A stretch of 64,000 bases of DNA from Streptomyces thermolilacinus SPC6 (GCF_000478605.2 NZ_ASHX02000001.1:4169001-4233000), one strand, 5' to 3'; numbered from the stretch's first letter, positions 7,357-15,616 are shown. The notes: generated by a model from the sequence alone, not told the origin. Numbers and translations: made by a program.

Positions 7357-7371
7357 GTGATGTTTTATCAC
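7357..7371. promoter_or_regulatory. GTGAT/ATCAC inverted repeat upstream of the PBP gene
   Basis: GTGAT GTTTT ATCAC (7357-7371), with a second palindrome GTGATCAC at 7339-7346. Both lie in the unusually AT-rich 7330-7382 stretch just upstream of the PBP start on the minus strand, and look like operator or promoter sequence. Confidence 0.35.
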
Positions 7372-7579
7372 TCCTCTTTATAGTGCACCGCGCCGGGCGC
7401 CGAGCCGTGTACCCCGGCCCGGAGCACCCGTATCCCGAGGCGGAACACCCGGGTCCGCGCGCCGCCCCGCGTCCCTTCGGCGCGAAAAGCAGTCGCGTAC
7501 CCGACGCACCGCTGGCTAGGCTCACCCGCTTTGACGGGGAGTCGGACGGTGGGCGCGGGGCCTGAGGGGAGGTGGTGTC

Positions 7580-8380
7580 ATGCGGCTGTACTGGACCGTC
7601 CTGACCGGCGGTTTCCGCCGCCACGCCACCTACCGGGTGGCCACCGCCGCGGGCGTCTTCACCAACACCGTCTTCGGCTTCATCCTGGCGTTCACCTACA
7701 TGGCCCTGTGGGACGAGCGCCCGCGCCTCGGCGGCTACGAACTGGCCGAGGCCCTCGCGTTCGTCTGGCTCGGGCAGGCCCTGCTCGCCGCGTCCTCGCT
7801 GATGGGCGGTGGGTTCGAGGACGAGCTGATCGAGCGCATCAAGAGCGGTGACATCGCCGTGGACCTGTACCGGCCCGCCGACCTCCAGCTGTGGTGGTTC
7901 TCCGCGAACCTGGGCCGCGCCGCGTTCCAGCTGCTCGGCCGCGGGGTCGTTCCGATGGCGGTGGGCGCTCTCGCCTTCGAGATGGCGCTGCCCGAGAACC
8001 CCTTGACCTGGCCCGCGTTCCTCCTCTCGGTGCTGCTCGGCGTCGTGGTGAGCTTCGCCGTCTGGTACCTGGTCGCGCTGTCCGTGTTCTGGGTGCTCGA
8101 CGGGGCGGGGGTGGTGCAGGTGGCGTGGCTGTCGGGGGTCTTCTTCTCCGGGATGCTGCTGCCGCTGACCGTCTTCCCCGGCGCGCTGGGCGAGGTCGCG
8201 CGGATGCTGCCGTGGGCGTCGATGCTCCAGGTGCCCGCCGACGTGTTCCTGGAGAAGCGGACCGGCTGGGGACTCGTGGGCGCGTACGGGTTCCAGGCGG
8301 GCTGGGCGGTGGTGCTGCTGGCGGCGGGCCGCGCGCTCCAGGCCGCCGCGACCCGGCGGGTGGTGGTGCAGGGTGGCTAG
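7580..8380 (+). CDS. ABC-2 type exporter permease, first subunit
   Basis: A 266-residue integral membrane protein with about six hydrophobic helices, matching the Actinobacterial COG4587-type ABC-2 permeases. A cytoplasmic start MRLYWTVLTGGFRRHATYR is followed by the first helix. The loop ERIKSGDIAVDLYRPADL and the later segment GMLLPLTVFPGALGEVARMLP (read in parts) are typical of the family, which couples to DrrA/CcmA-like ATPases. It is first in a three-gene operon: its stop overlaps the second permease start by 8 bases and the ATPase follows. The ATG is preceded by GGGGAGGTGGTG. The substrate is not known; family members export lipids, drugs or polysaccharides. Confidence 0.88.
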   Translation: MRLYWTVLTGGFRRHATYRVATAAGVFTNTVFGFILAFTYMALWDERPRLGGYELAEALAFVWLGQALLAASSLMGGGFEDELIERIKSGDIAVDLYRPADLQLWWFSANLGRAAFQLLGRGVVPMAVGALAFEMALPENPLTWPAFLLSVLLGVVVSFAVWYLVALSVFWVLDGAGVVQVAWLSGVFFSGMLLPLTVFPGALGEVARMLPWASMLQVPADVFLEKRTGWGLVGAYGFQAGWAVVLLAAGRALQAAATRRVVVQGG

Positions 8381-9326
8381 CGGGACGGTCCGGGAGCCGG
8401 GCGGGGACGTCGGCGTGGGCGTGGGCGCGGCCGGGCGCGGGGACGTGGCCGGGGAGCCGGGCGGGGACGTCGGCGTCGGCTTCGCCGGGGGCGTACCCGC
8501 GGTCGGGCGCGTGGCGATGGCCGTGGAGGGGCTGCGCGCGTACGGGCTGATCGCCGTCATGTGGATGCGCTCCACGATGACGTACCGCTTCTCCTTCGCG
8601 ATGACGCTGCTGTCCAACCTGACGGTGAACTTCTTCGACTTCGTCGTGATCATGATGATGTTCGGCCATGTGCGGGGCCTGGGCGGGTTCGCCTTCGGGG
8701 AGGTGGCGTTCCTGTACGGCACGACGAGCACGGCGTTCGGGCTGGCCGATCTGGTGATGGGCCAGGTGTCGAGGGTGGGGCGGCGGGTGCGGGAGGGCAC
8801 GTTCGACACGTTCCTGGTGCGCCCGGTGCCCGTCTTCGCGCAGGTGGCGGCCGACCGGTTCGCGCTGCGGCGGCTGGGGCGGCTGATGCAGGGGCTGCTG
8901 GTGCTGGTGTGGTCGCTGGTGGTGCTGGAGAGCGTGGAGTGGACGGTGCTGAAGGCGGTGATGGTGCCGCTGATGGTGGTGACGGGCGCGCTGATCTTCG
9001 GGTCGGTGATGACGGCCGGGGCGGCGTTCCAGTTCTGGGCGCAGGACGGCGCGGAGGTCGCCAACTCGTTCACGTACGGCGGCAACACCCTCCTCCAGTA
9101 CCCGCCGTCCATCTTCGCCGGTGAGCTGGTGCGGGGTGTCGTGTACGTCGTGCCGCTGGCGTTCGTCAACTGGGTGCCCGCGCTGTACGTGCTGGGCCGC
9201 GAGGCGCCGGCCGGGCTGCCGTCGTGGGCGTCGTTCGCGTCCCCGCTGGTCGCCGCGGTGTGCGTGGCGCTGGCGGGGCTGGCGTGGCGCGTGGGTGTCC
9301 GTTCGTACCGGAGCACGGGGAGCTGA
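8373..9326 (+). CDS. ABC-2 type exporter permease, second subunit
   Basis: A 317-residue COG3694-type permease, second half of a heterodimeric ABC-2 membrane unit. Hydrophobic helices start after residue 50, and the family segment FDTFLVRPVPVFAQ lies in the first cytoplasmic loop. The first 48 residues (Gly, Val, Glu, Pro-rich) come from a perfect 25-bp direct DNA repeat (8392-8416 and 8452-8476) and are not family sequence. An alternative start is the ATG at 8517 (MAVEGLRAYGL), where homology begins, but it lacks a clear ribosome site; the GTG at 8373 overlaps the first permease gene and follows GGTGG. Either is possible. Confidence 0.85.
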   Translation: MASGTVREPGGDVGVGVGAAGRGDVAGEPGGDVGVGFAGGVPAVGRVAMAVEGLRAYGLIAVMWMRSTMTYRFSFAMTLLSNLTVNFFDFVVIMMMFGHVRGLGGFAFGEVAFLYGTTSTAFGLADLVMGQVSRVGRRVREGTFDTFLVRPVPVFAQVAADRFALRRLGRLMQGLLVLVWSLVVLESVEWTVLKAVMVPLMVVTGALIFGSVMTAGAAFQFWAQDGAEVANSFTYGGNTLLQYPPSIFAGELVRGVVYVVPLAFVNWVPALYVLGREAPAGLPSWASFASPLVAAVCVALAGLAWRVGVRSYRSTGS

Positions 9327-9329
9327 CGC

Positions 9330-10349
9330 GTGACGACGACCGAACCGGGCCGTGCCGGGCAGGGCCCTGCCGAACGGGGCGCCGGTGGGCGGGACTTCAT
9401 CGCCCTCGACGGCGTCGAGAAGGTCTTCGACGTACGGCGCCGGGTGGGGCTGCTGCGGCGCGAGAAGCGGCAGGTGCGGGCCGTGGACGGGCTGACCTTC
9501 CGGGTGGCGCGCGGCGAGATGGTCGGCTACATCGGGCCGAACGGCGCGGGCAAGTCCACCACCATCAAGATGCTCACCGGCATCCTCACGCCCAGCGGCG
9601 GGCGGCTGCGTGTGGCCGGGATCGACCCGGCGCGGGAGCGGACCCGGCTGGCCCGCCGCATCGGGGTCGTGTTCGGGCAGCGGACGACGCTCTGGTGGGA
9701 CCTGCCGCTGCGCGACTCGTACCGGCTGGTCCACCGCATGTACCGGGTCCCCGACGCGCGGTTCCGGGAGAACCTGGACCGGTGCGTCGAACTCCTCGAC
9801 CTGGGCGACCTGCTGGACGTGCCCGTGCGGCAGCTGTCGCTCGGCCAGCGGATGCGCGGCGACATCGCGGCGGCGCTGCTCCACGACCCTGACGTGCTGT
9901 ACCTGGACGAGCCGACGATCGGCCTCGACATCGTGTCGAAGGCGCGGGTGCGGGAGTTCCTGCGGGACCTCAACGCCGAGCGGGGCACGACGGTGCTGCT
10001 CACCACCCACGACCTGACCGACATCGAGCAGGTCTGCACGCGCGTGATGGTCATCGACCACGGGCGGCTGATGTACGACGGCACGCTGGGCGGGCTGCAC
10101 GAGGCGGGCGCGGGGGAGCGGACGCTCGTGGTGGACCTGGAGCGGGAGCTTCCGCCGATCGAGGTGGCCGGCACCCGTGTCGTACGGGTGGAGGGGCCCC
10201 GGCAGTGGCTGGCGTTCCCGGCGTCGGCGTCGGCGGCGCCGCTGGTCGCGGAGGTGGCGGGGGCGTACCCGCTGGTCGACTTGTCGGTACGGGAGCCGGA
10301 CATCGAGGCGGTCATCGCGAAGATGTACGAGGAACGGCGGTCCGCCTAG
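9330..10349 (+). CDS. ABC exporter ATP-binding protein
   Basis: A 339-residue COG4586-type ATPase that powers the two permeases just upstream. It has Walker A GPNGAGKST (69-77), signature LSLGQ (169-173), Walker B VLYLDE (189-194) and a switch His in TTHD. The family insert KVFDVRRRVGLLRREKRQVR before Walker A and a C-terminal regulatory domain of about 90 residues set it apart from DrrA. The GTG start lies 3 bases after the permease stop, so the three genes form one transcription unit. The C-terminus ends IEAVIAKMYEERRSA, as usual for this family. Confidence 0.92.
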   Translation: MTTTEPGRAGQGPAERGAGGRDFIALDGVEKVFDVRRRVGLLRREKRQVRAVDGLTFRVARGEMVGYIGPNGAGKSTTIKMLTGILTPSGGRLRVAGIDPARERTRLARRIGVVFGQRTTLWWDLPLRDSYRLVHRMYRVPDARFRENLDRCVELLDLGDLLDVPVRQLSLGQRMRGDIAAALLHDPDVLYLDEPTIGLDIVSKARVREFLRDLNAERGTTVLLTTHDLTDIEQVCTRVMVIDHGRLMYDGTLGGLHEAGAGERTLVVDLERELPPIEVAGTRVVRVEGPRQWLAFPASASAAPLVAEVAGAYPLVDLSVREPDIEAVIAKMYEERRSA

Positions 10350-10358
10350 GCTGGGGAC

Positions 10359-11120
10359 ATGACGGACCCGGAACGGCTCCCCGACCGCCCACAGGACCCG
10401 CACGACCCCGACCGCCCGCAGGGTGCGCACACCCCCGGCCGCTCGGCGGCGGGTGCCGGTGCCGCCTCCGGTGCCGGTCCGGCGGCGATGCGCGCGTCGG
10501 ACACGGAGCGGGAGGGGATCGCCGAGCGGCTGCGGGACGCCCTCGCGGAGGGCCGCCTGGACATGGCGGAGTTCGAGGAGCGGCTCGACGCGGCGTACCG
10601 GGCGAAGACGCGCGGTGAACTGGTGCCCCTGGTGAGCGACCTGCCCGCCCCCGGTGAGGGCGCGCCCGCCGCGCCCGTGCCGACGGGCGGCTGGGGCGTG
10701 GCGTCGCGGGAGGAGGGCGGCTGGGCGGCCCGGATCGGCAGGCCGGCGACGTCCCGTGGCGGGGTCGCGGTGTGCGGCGGGTTCGGGCGGGGCGGCCGGT
10801 GGAGCGTGGGCCGCGCCTTCACGGCGGTCACGGTCATGGGCGGCGGCGACCTCGACCTGAGGGACGCCGACTTCGAGGAGCGGGACATCGTCATCCGCTG
10901 CTTCGCCGTCATGGGCGGCGTGTCCATCGTCGTCCCGCCGGACCTGCACGTCGAGGTGAACGGCTTCGGCCTGATGGGCGGTTTCGACGACCGGGGCACC
11001 GGACCCGGCTCTCCCGGCTCGCCGCGGGTCCGCATCACCGGGTTCGCGCTGATGGGCGGCGTCGAGGTGAAGCGGAAGCCCCGAAAAGGCGATAAGCCCC
11101 CCAAATCCCTGGAAAAGTAG
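10359..11120 (+). CDS. DUF1707 protein with a LiaF-like C-terminal beta domain
   Basis: A 253-residue cytosolic or peripheral protein. A low-complexity Pro/Gly/Ala lead is followed by DUF1707 from MRASDTERE (about residue 44) through ERLRDALAEGRLDMAEFEER to ELVPLVSDLP, a short helical domain common in Actinobacteria. The C-terminal half is built of beta turns containing repeated MGG (VMGGGDLDL, VMGGVSIVVP, LMGGFDD, LMGGVEVK), resembling the cell-wall-antibiotic-response LiaF C-terminal domain. It starts 9 bases after the ATPase gene, so it may be the fourth operon member, linking export to envelope stress. A second protein of this plan is encoded at 57085-57708. Confidence 0.82.
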   Translation: MTDPERLPDRPQDPHDPDRPQGAHTPGRSAAGAGAASGAGPAAMRASDTEREGIAERLRDALAEGRLDMAEFEERLDAAYRAKTRGELVPLVSDLPAPGEGAPAAPVPTGGWGVASREEGGWAARIGRPATSRGGVAVCGGFGRGGRWSVGRAFTAVTVMGGGDLDLRDADFEERDIVIRCFAVMGGVSIVVPPDLHVEVNGFGLMGGFDDRGTGPGSPGSPRVRITGFALMGGVEVKRKPRKGDKPPKSLEK

Positions 11121-11210
11121 CCTCCCCGGGAACTCGCGGCGCGTTTCGGGAGTACCTGGAGGAGAACAGGGTGGCGGCGCGAGCCCCGAAGCCGACACAG
11201 GGCGGAGCGA

Positions 11211-12518
11211 ATGAGCACTACGGACAGGGAGGCGACGCGCACGGCGGGCGTCGGCGGCTTCTCGTACACGGCGGAGGACGAGGAGAAGCGCCGCGGCGTG
11301 CGCCGTATGAAGGCCACGGCGACGGCGCTGCTGCTGCTGGTGGCGGTGGTGTACGCGCTGGCGACCTGGGCGGGGGCGTCCGGGGTGACGGGCTGGCCCG
11401 GCTATGTCGCGGCGGCGGCCGAGGCGGGCATGGTGGGCGCGCTGGCCGACTGGTTCGCGGTGACGGCGCTGTTCCGCCGCCCGATGGGCCTGCCCATCCC
11501 GCACACGGCGATCATCCCGACGAAGAAGGACCAGCTCGGCGAGTCGCTCGGCAAGTTCGTCGGGGAGAACTTCCTGTCGGCGGGCGTCGTACGGACCCGG
11601 CTGCACGCCCTGGACATCGCGGGCCGTCTCGGGGCGTGGCTGTCGGAGCCGGCGCACGCCGACCGGGTCACGGCGGAGCTGTCCACGGCGCTGCGCGGCG
11701 CGCTGACCGTGCTGCGGGACGCCGACGTGCAGGCGGTCGTCGGGGAGGCGATCACGCGGCGGGCGGAGGCGGCGGAGATCGCGCCGGGCATCGGCAAGAC
11801 CTTGGACCGGGTCGTCGCGGACGGGGCGCACCACCGGGCGGTGGACCTGGTGTGCGCCCGTGCGCACGACTGGCTGGTGACGCACGGCGACTCGGTGATG
11901 GACGCGGTGCAGGGCGGGGCGCCGGGGTGGACGCCGAGGTTCGTGGACCGGAAGGTCGGGGAGCGGGTCTACAAGGAGCTGCTGCGGTTCGTCACGGAGA
12001 TGCGGGACATGCCGGCGCATCCGGCGCGCGGGGCGATCGACCGGTTCCTCGGGGACTTCGCGGCGGACCTCCAGGCGGACACGGACACGCGGGCGCGGGT
12101 GGAGCGGCTGAAGTCGGACCTGGTGGCGCGGCCGGAGGTGCAGGACATCATCGCGTCGGCGTGGGGCTCCGTACGGGCGATGATCATGTCGGCGGCGGAG
12201 GACGAGCAGAGCGAGCTGCGGCTGCGGGCGCGGGCGTCGCTGTTGTCGCTGGGGGCGCGGCTGACGACGGACGCGCAGCTCCAGCGGAAGGTCGAGGGGT
12301 GGCTGGAGGACGCGGCGGCGTACGTGGTGACGACGTACCGTACGGAGATCACGTCGCTGATCTCGGACACGGTGGCGGGCTGGGACGCGGACCAGACGTC
12401 CCGCAAGATCGAGGCGCACATCGGCCGCGACCTCCAGTTCATCCGCATCAACGGCACGGTGGTGGGCGCGCTGGCGGGCTTGCTGATCTACACGGTGTCG
12501 CACTCCCTGGGCGGATGA
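11211..12518 (+). CDS. DUF445 family membrane protein
   Basis: A 435-residue protein of the DUF445 family. After a hydrophilic lead, a helix at about residues 38-60 (ATALLLLVAVVYALATWAG) precedes the family core: YVAAAAEAGMVGALADWFAVTALFRRPMGLPIPHTAIIP (read as two adjoining motifs). The middle 300 residues are helical and charged. A last helix (VVGALAGLLIYTVSHSL) returns to the membrane. Family members are linked to the cell envelope in Gram-positives but have no known activity. The ATG follows GGCGGAGCGA, 90 bases after the DUF1707 gene. Confidence 0.88.
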   Translation: MSTTDREATRTAGVGGFSYTAEDEEKRRGVRRMKATATALLLLVAVVYALATWAGASGVTGWPGYVAAAAEAGMVGALADWFAVTALFRRPMGLPIPHTAIIPTKKDQLGESLGKFVGENFLSAGVVRTRLHALDIAGRLGAWLSEPAHADRVTAELSTALRGALTVLRDADVQAVVGEAITRRAEAAEIAPGIGKTLDRVVADGAHHRAVDLVCARAHDWLVTHGDSVMDAVQGGAPGWTPRFVDRKVGERVYKELLRFVTEMRDMPAHPARGAIDRFLGDFAADLQADTDTRARVERLKSDLVARPEVQDIIASAWGSVRAMIMSAAEDEQSELRLRARASLLSLGARLTTDAQLQRKVEGWLEDAAAYVVTTYRTEITSLISDTVAGWDADQTSRKIEAHIGRDLQFIRINGTVVGALAGLLIYTVSHSLGG

Positions 12519-12629
12519 CCGGCCCCTGCCGGCCGGCCATCCGCCCCTACTACGGGGAGGTGCCCATCAGTACGGGCGCGGCCGCCCGCCCGTTCAACGC
12601 TTCTCCGGGCAGGGCGGCCCCATGTCCTG

Positions 12630-12712
12630 TCGGGCCCGCCGCTCAACGCCCCTTCGGGCCCGCCCGCTCAACGCTCTTCGGGCCCGCCCGCGCATCGGCC
12701 TCGTCGGGCCCG
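12630..12712. repeat. Short tandem repeats of about 24-26 bp downstream of the DUF445 gene
   Basis: TCGGGCCCG recurs at 12630, 12654, 12678 and 12704, with GCTCAACGC between copies; a weaker CAACGC copy precedes at about 12590. It lies between two convergent genes, appears non-coding, and each unit contains a GGGCCC palindrome that could pair. Confidence 0.55.
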
Positions 12713-12726
12713 GCGGCCATGCCTCT

Positions 12727-13026
12727 TCAGGCGCGGCGGGTGACGGCCCAGGAGGCGAGGGCCATGCCGCCGGCGACGGAGAACACCGCAGGCCAGGCGC
12801 CGACCTTCTTCGCCAGCGGGTGCGACCCGGCGAACGCGGCGACGTACGCGGCGCTCAGCCCGGCCGCCGCGAGGTTGCCGCTGCTCCGCTGCCACTCCCG
12901 CGCGGCCACGGCCCCGGCGGCGGCCAGCGTCACCCCGCCGAGCGGCCGCTTCCTGGTCCACCGGGCGACCGCGTAACCCCCGACAAGCCCACTCGCGGCC
13001 ACGACCGCCGCCGGAACCCTGCCCAT
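12727..13026 (-). CDS. Small hydrophobic membrane protein, unknown
   Basis: A 99-residue protein starting MGRVPAAVVAASGLVGGYAV, with an AGGAGGG ribosome site at good distance from the ATG at 13026. It has about three hydrophobic stretches separated by short charged loops (RWTRKRPLG, REWQRSSG, HPLAKK) and a basic end (TRRA). No family is recognised. The composition and hairpin-like helix pairs fit a small integral membrane protein. It is convergent with the DUF445 gene and divergent from the MrcB_N nuclease gene. Confidence 0.65.
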   Translation of the reverse strand: MGRVPAAVVAASGLVGGYAVARWTRKRPLGGVTLAAAGAVAAREWQRSSGNLAAAGLSAAYVAAFAGSHPLAKKVGAWPAVFSVAGGMALASWAVTRRA

Positions 13027-13236
13027 GTGAAACCCTCCTGCCACATCAACAACACCACCACCGAGGCTAACGCGCCGCGCCTCAGTGTCCGCGAAGCACC
13101 GAAGGAATGGGTGGTTGTCCGCCACAGCGGTGGAAGTGCCGTGTGCGTCGTGGTGGTGGGTGAGTGGTCACCCGGTGTGCCGGCGCGTCACCTCGGCACG
13201 TTCTTGGATGTGCCGTGCCGCCTCTCACCCATCGCC

Positions 13237-13275
13237 CCTATGTGATCGAGATCATGTCGCTTTCGATCACATAGG
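13237..13275 (+). promoter_or_regulatory. Perfect 13-bp inverted repeat covering the ribosome binding site of the MrcB_N nuclease gene
   Basis: CCTATGTGATCGA (13237-13249) and TCGATCACATAGG (13263-13275) are exact reverse complements with a 13-base spacer. TGATC GA GATCA (13243-13254) is nested inside. The AGGA Shine-Dalgarno (13273-13276) lies in the right arm, 13 bases before the GTG start. It could be a repressor operator or, as RNA, a hairpin that blocks translation. Confidence 0.7.
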
Positions 13276-13289
13276 AATAGCTTCTGCGT

Positions 13290-14408
13290 GTGTCTCTTCA
13301 TGATCTGCTCATACGTGTGGCGGAGGTCTACGACCCGCAGGGGCGCGCCTCCAATGACCACGCTGGTCAAGCGCTGCTGAGGTCGGTGAAGGGACGCGCC
13401 GACTTGCCCTTGCCGCCGCGTTGCTACGCGGTGGGGTACGGCGGCCAAGGCACCGCGAGTACGACGCCATGGATAGGCGTCTACGATTGGGACATCAACA
13501 ACGAGTCGCATGACGGGCTGTACCTCGCCTACATCTTCGACACGAGCCGGACGTCCGTCACCCTCACCCTTCAGCAGGGAGTGACCGCACTCCAGGAGGA
13601 GTACGGCAAGGGTGAACCGCTCCGGCGGATACTGGCGGCCCAGGCGGAGACCTTGCGCGCCGCTCTACGGCCGGATTTGGCCTCGCTGTGGCGGGACGCC
13701 CTTCGTCTTCACGCCGAGAAGAAGCACTGGCGTCCCCGCGCGTACGAGAGCGCCAACGTGGCGGCTCGGCGCTACGAGATCGCGGACCTTCCGGCCGAGG
13801 AGCGCCTGGCGTCGGATCTGCGCGACGCGGTGTCCCTCCTACACGACGCCGCCGCGGCACACCGCCTCTTGACGCCCACGATGCCGTCCCCGTCCGAGCC
13901 GGTCGTCGACTATCCGTACCCCAATCACCAGGACACCGACCCGCTCGCCGGTTTCAGGGCGAAGGGCAGCGACGGTTACGTCGTCGATGTCCAGGGCGGC
14001 ACGTACCAGCGCGAACAGCGGCATGAGGTGCTGATTCGTCGCTTCGCGCATCATGCCGCAGCCAAGGGCTTCCACGTTCACAGCCGAGACATGCATCCCC
14101 GTGATCTCGTCCTGCGGGAGAGTGGCGACCCGCTGAGGGAATGGCTAGTCGAAGGCAAGGTGGTGAAGGCCGGTAACGCCCGGCTCGCCGTTCGCGAGGC
14201 CGTGGCCCAGCTGTATGAGTACCGGCACTTCGAGTACCGAAGGCGAGGGTTGCCAGACCCGCGCCTGATGGCCCTTTTCACCGATGATGTCCAGCATTAC
14301 GCCGCCTACCTGGACACTCTCGGCATCGCCGCGATTTGGCAGTGCCCCGACGGTGGCTGGGCGGGGTCACCACGCGCGATGGAGGGCGCCGGGCGGCTCC
14401 TGGAGTGA
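13290..14408 (+). CDS. MrcB_N (DUF3578) domain fused to a PD-(D/E)XK-like nuclease
   Basis: A 372-residue protein. The N-terminal domain (about 1-125) matches the MrcB/McrB N-terminal family: GYGGQGTASTTPWIGVYD, LYLAYIFD and VTLTLQQGVTAL, the parts that bind modified DNA in McrB-like systems. The C-terminal domain (about 235-372) has a predicted nuclease core: HEVLIRRFAHHA helix, Asp272 (PRDLVL), Glu288-Gly-Lys290 (WLVEGKVV) and the helix AVREAVAQLYEYRHFEY. No AAA GTPase (McrB) or McrC partner is nearby. It may be a single-protein type IV-like restriction factor. Codons use more A/T in third positions than the neighbours, which suggests transfer. GTG at 13290 is chosen; a GTG two bases earlier is out of frame. 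Confidence 0.78.
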   Translation: MSLHDLLIRVAEVYDPQGRASNDHAGQALLRSVKGRADLPLPPRCYAVGYGGQGTASTTPWIGVYDWDINNESHDGLYLAYIFDTSRTSVTLTLQQGVTALQEEYGKGEPLRRILAAQAETLRAALRPDLASLWRDALRLHAEKKHWRPRAYESANVAARRYEIADLPAEERLASDLRDAVSLLHDAAAAHRLLTPTMPSPSEPVVDYPYPNHQDTDPLAGFRAKGSDGYVVDVQGGTYQREQRHEVLIRRFAHHAAAKGFHVHSRDMHPRDLVLRESGDPLREWLVEGKVVKAGNARLAVREAVAQLYEYRHFEYRRRGLPDPRLMALFTDDVQHYAAYLDTLGIAAIWQCPDGGWAGSPRAMEGAGRLLE

Positions 14409-14449
14409 TCGATGTCATCGCCGCCCGACCACCCGGCCCTCCGCCGCTT

Positions 14450-15466
14450 CTACAGTTCCGCCTTGCCGTGGCAGTCGGCGTACGGGATGGTCGAGCCGCA
14501 CCAGCAGGGGGACGTGCGGGGCGGGGGCCAGGGGAGGGCTCGGCCTCGGGCGGCGAGGGTGGTGGCGTACTGGGGGAGCAGCGCCGCGTTGGACGGGGAC
14601 GCGCCCTCGGACGCGGCGAACGCCTCGTACGAGGGGACCGTGCCCCGCACGATGCCCAGGTTCGGCGTGCCCGCCGCGGCCAGTTCGCGCAGCGACGCCT
14701 CCAGGTCCGTCAGGTGCGCCTCGTGCGTCGGGTACTCGGCCTCCAGCTCCGGGTACGCCGCCAGCAGTTCGGCCAGCTCCTCGCGCGGCCACAGCAGCAC
14801 GGCCACGGGGAACGGGCGGGACAGGGCCGTGCGGTACGCGCCCAGCTCGCTGCGCAGGCGGGTGATCTCCGCCTGGAGCTCCGCCGGGTCCGACGAGCCC
14901 AGCGCCCATGTCCGCTTGGGGTCGTGCAGCTCGTCCAGCGGGACGGCGCCCAGGTGCAGCCGGTCCGCCAGCACGTCCCAGTCGTCGTGCTCCCGCGCCA
15001 GCAGGCGCCGCACCCGGTGCCGGGACGTGAGCAGGGACTGCGCCGCGTACGGCACCTCCTGCTCGTGCGGCATCGGCACCAGCGCCCGCGCCGCCGCCGT
15101 GAACGTCTCCTCCGACGCCTCCAGCTCGTCGTGAGCCTCCAGCGCCTCCCCGGCGATCTCCCAGGCCGCCGCGTCCGTCGGCGTCGTCGCCCGCAGGCCG
15201 TCGATGATGGCGCGGGCCTCCGCCTCGTGCCCGTACTCCCACAGGTTGGCCGCCTTCAGCGCCCGCACCAGGTGCGGGTTCTCCGGCTCCGGGGGCGTGG
15301 ACAGCAGCGTGTCGTACAGCGTCGTCGCGCGGGCGCGGTCGCCGGCCAGCTCCAGGTGCGCGGCCGCCCGCAGGAACAGCGGCTCGCGGTCCCCGGGGTA
15401 CTGCTCCGCGGTGCGCAGCAGGCGCTCGGCTTCGTGGGTGTGGTCAGCAGGCGTGTCGAGGCGCAT
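14450..15466 (-). CDS. TPR-like protein with a C-terminal SEC-C zinc motif
   Basis: A 338-residue protein. The N-terminal half contains tetratricopeptide-like helix pairs (HEAERLLRTAEQYPGDREPL; LELAGDRARATTLYDTLL; EALEAHDELEASEETF), spaced by about 34 residues. The end, SPCWCGSTIPYADCHGK, is a SEC-C motif (CxC, eight residues, CH), a zinc site also found at the SecA C-terminus and in many bacterial proteins as a binding module. The ATG at 15466 starts the TPR region; the large upstream extension in this frame is antisense to other genes. It converges on the MrcB_N gene with only 41 bases between. The role is probably in protein-protein contacts; the partner is unknown. Confidence 0.82.
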   Translation of the reverse strand: MRLDTPADHTHEAERLLRTAEQYPGDREPLFLRAAAHLELAGDRARATTLYDTLLSTPPEPENPHLVRALKAANLWEYGHEAEARAIIDGLRATTPTDAAAWEIAGEALEAHDELEASEETFTAAARALVPMPHEQEVPYAAQSLLTSRHRVRRLLAREHDDWDVLADRLHLGAVPLDELHDPKRTWALGSSDPAELQAEITRLRSELGAYRTALSRPFPVAVLLWPREELAELLAAYPELEAEYPTHEAHLTDLEASLRELAAAGTPNLGIVRGTVPSYEAFAASEGASPSNAALLPQYATTLAARGRALPWPPPRTSPCWCGSTIPYADCHGKAEL

Positions 15467-15616
15467 GGTCACCACCGTACTGCCGTACGACCCGGGTCCG
15501 GCGGGGTTGTGCGCGGACAAGCCACGCGCACGGAGGCACCGGGGCGCCCATCGGGTGAACTCCTGTACGGTGGCGGGCAGAAGAGCCACAGGGGTCGCAT
15601 GGAGGGGGAGGCTCGC

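Noticed and set aside
5395..7383. A 662-residue plus-strand frame opposite the PBP gene
   Set aside because: All PBP motifs lie on the minus strand; the antisense frame is Gly/Val/Ala-rich noise.
7839..12503. A 1554-residue open frame on the minus strand across the ABC exporter, DUF1707 and DUF445 genes
   Set aside because: It is antisense to five well-supported genes, is Arg/Pro/His-rich without domains, and exists because high G+C removes stop codons.
13063..13245. Short plus-strand reading frame with an EWVVVRHSGG-like segment before the MrcB_N gene
   Set aside because: It has no start codon with a ribosome site, no recognised family, and its end runs into the palindrome; it could be a gene remnant but cannot be supported.
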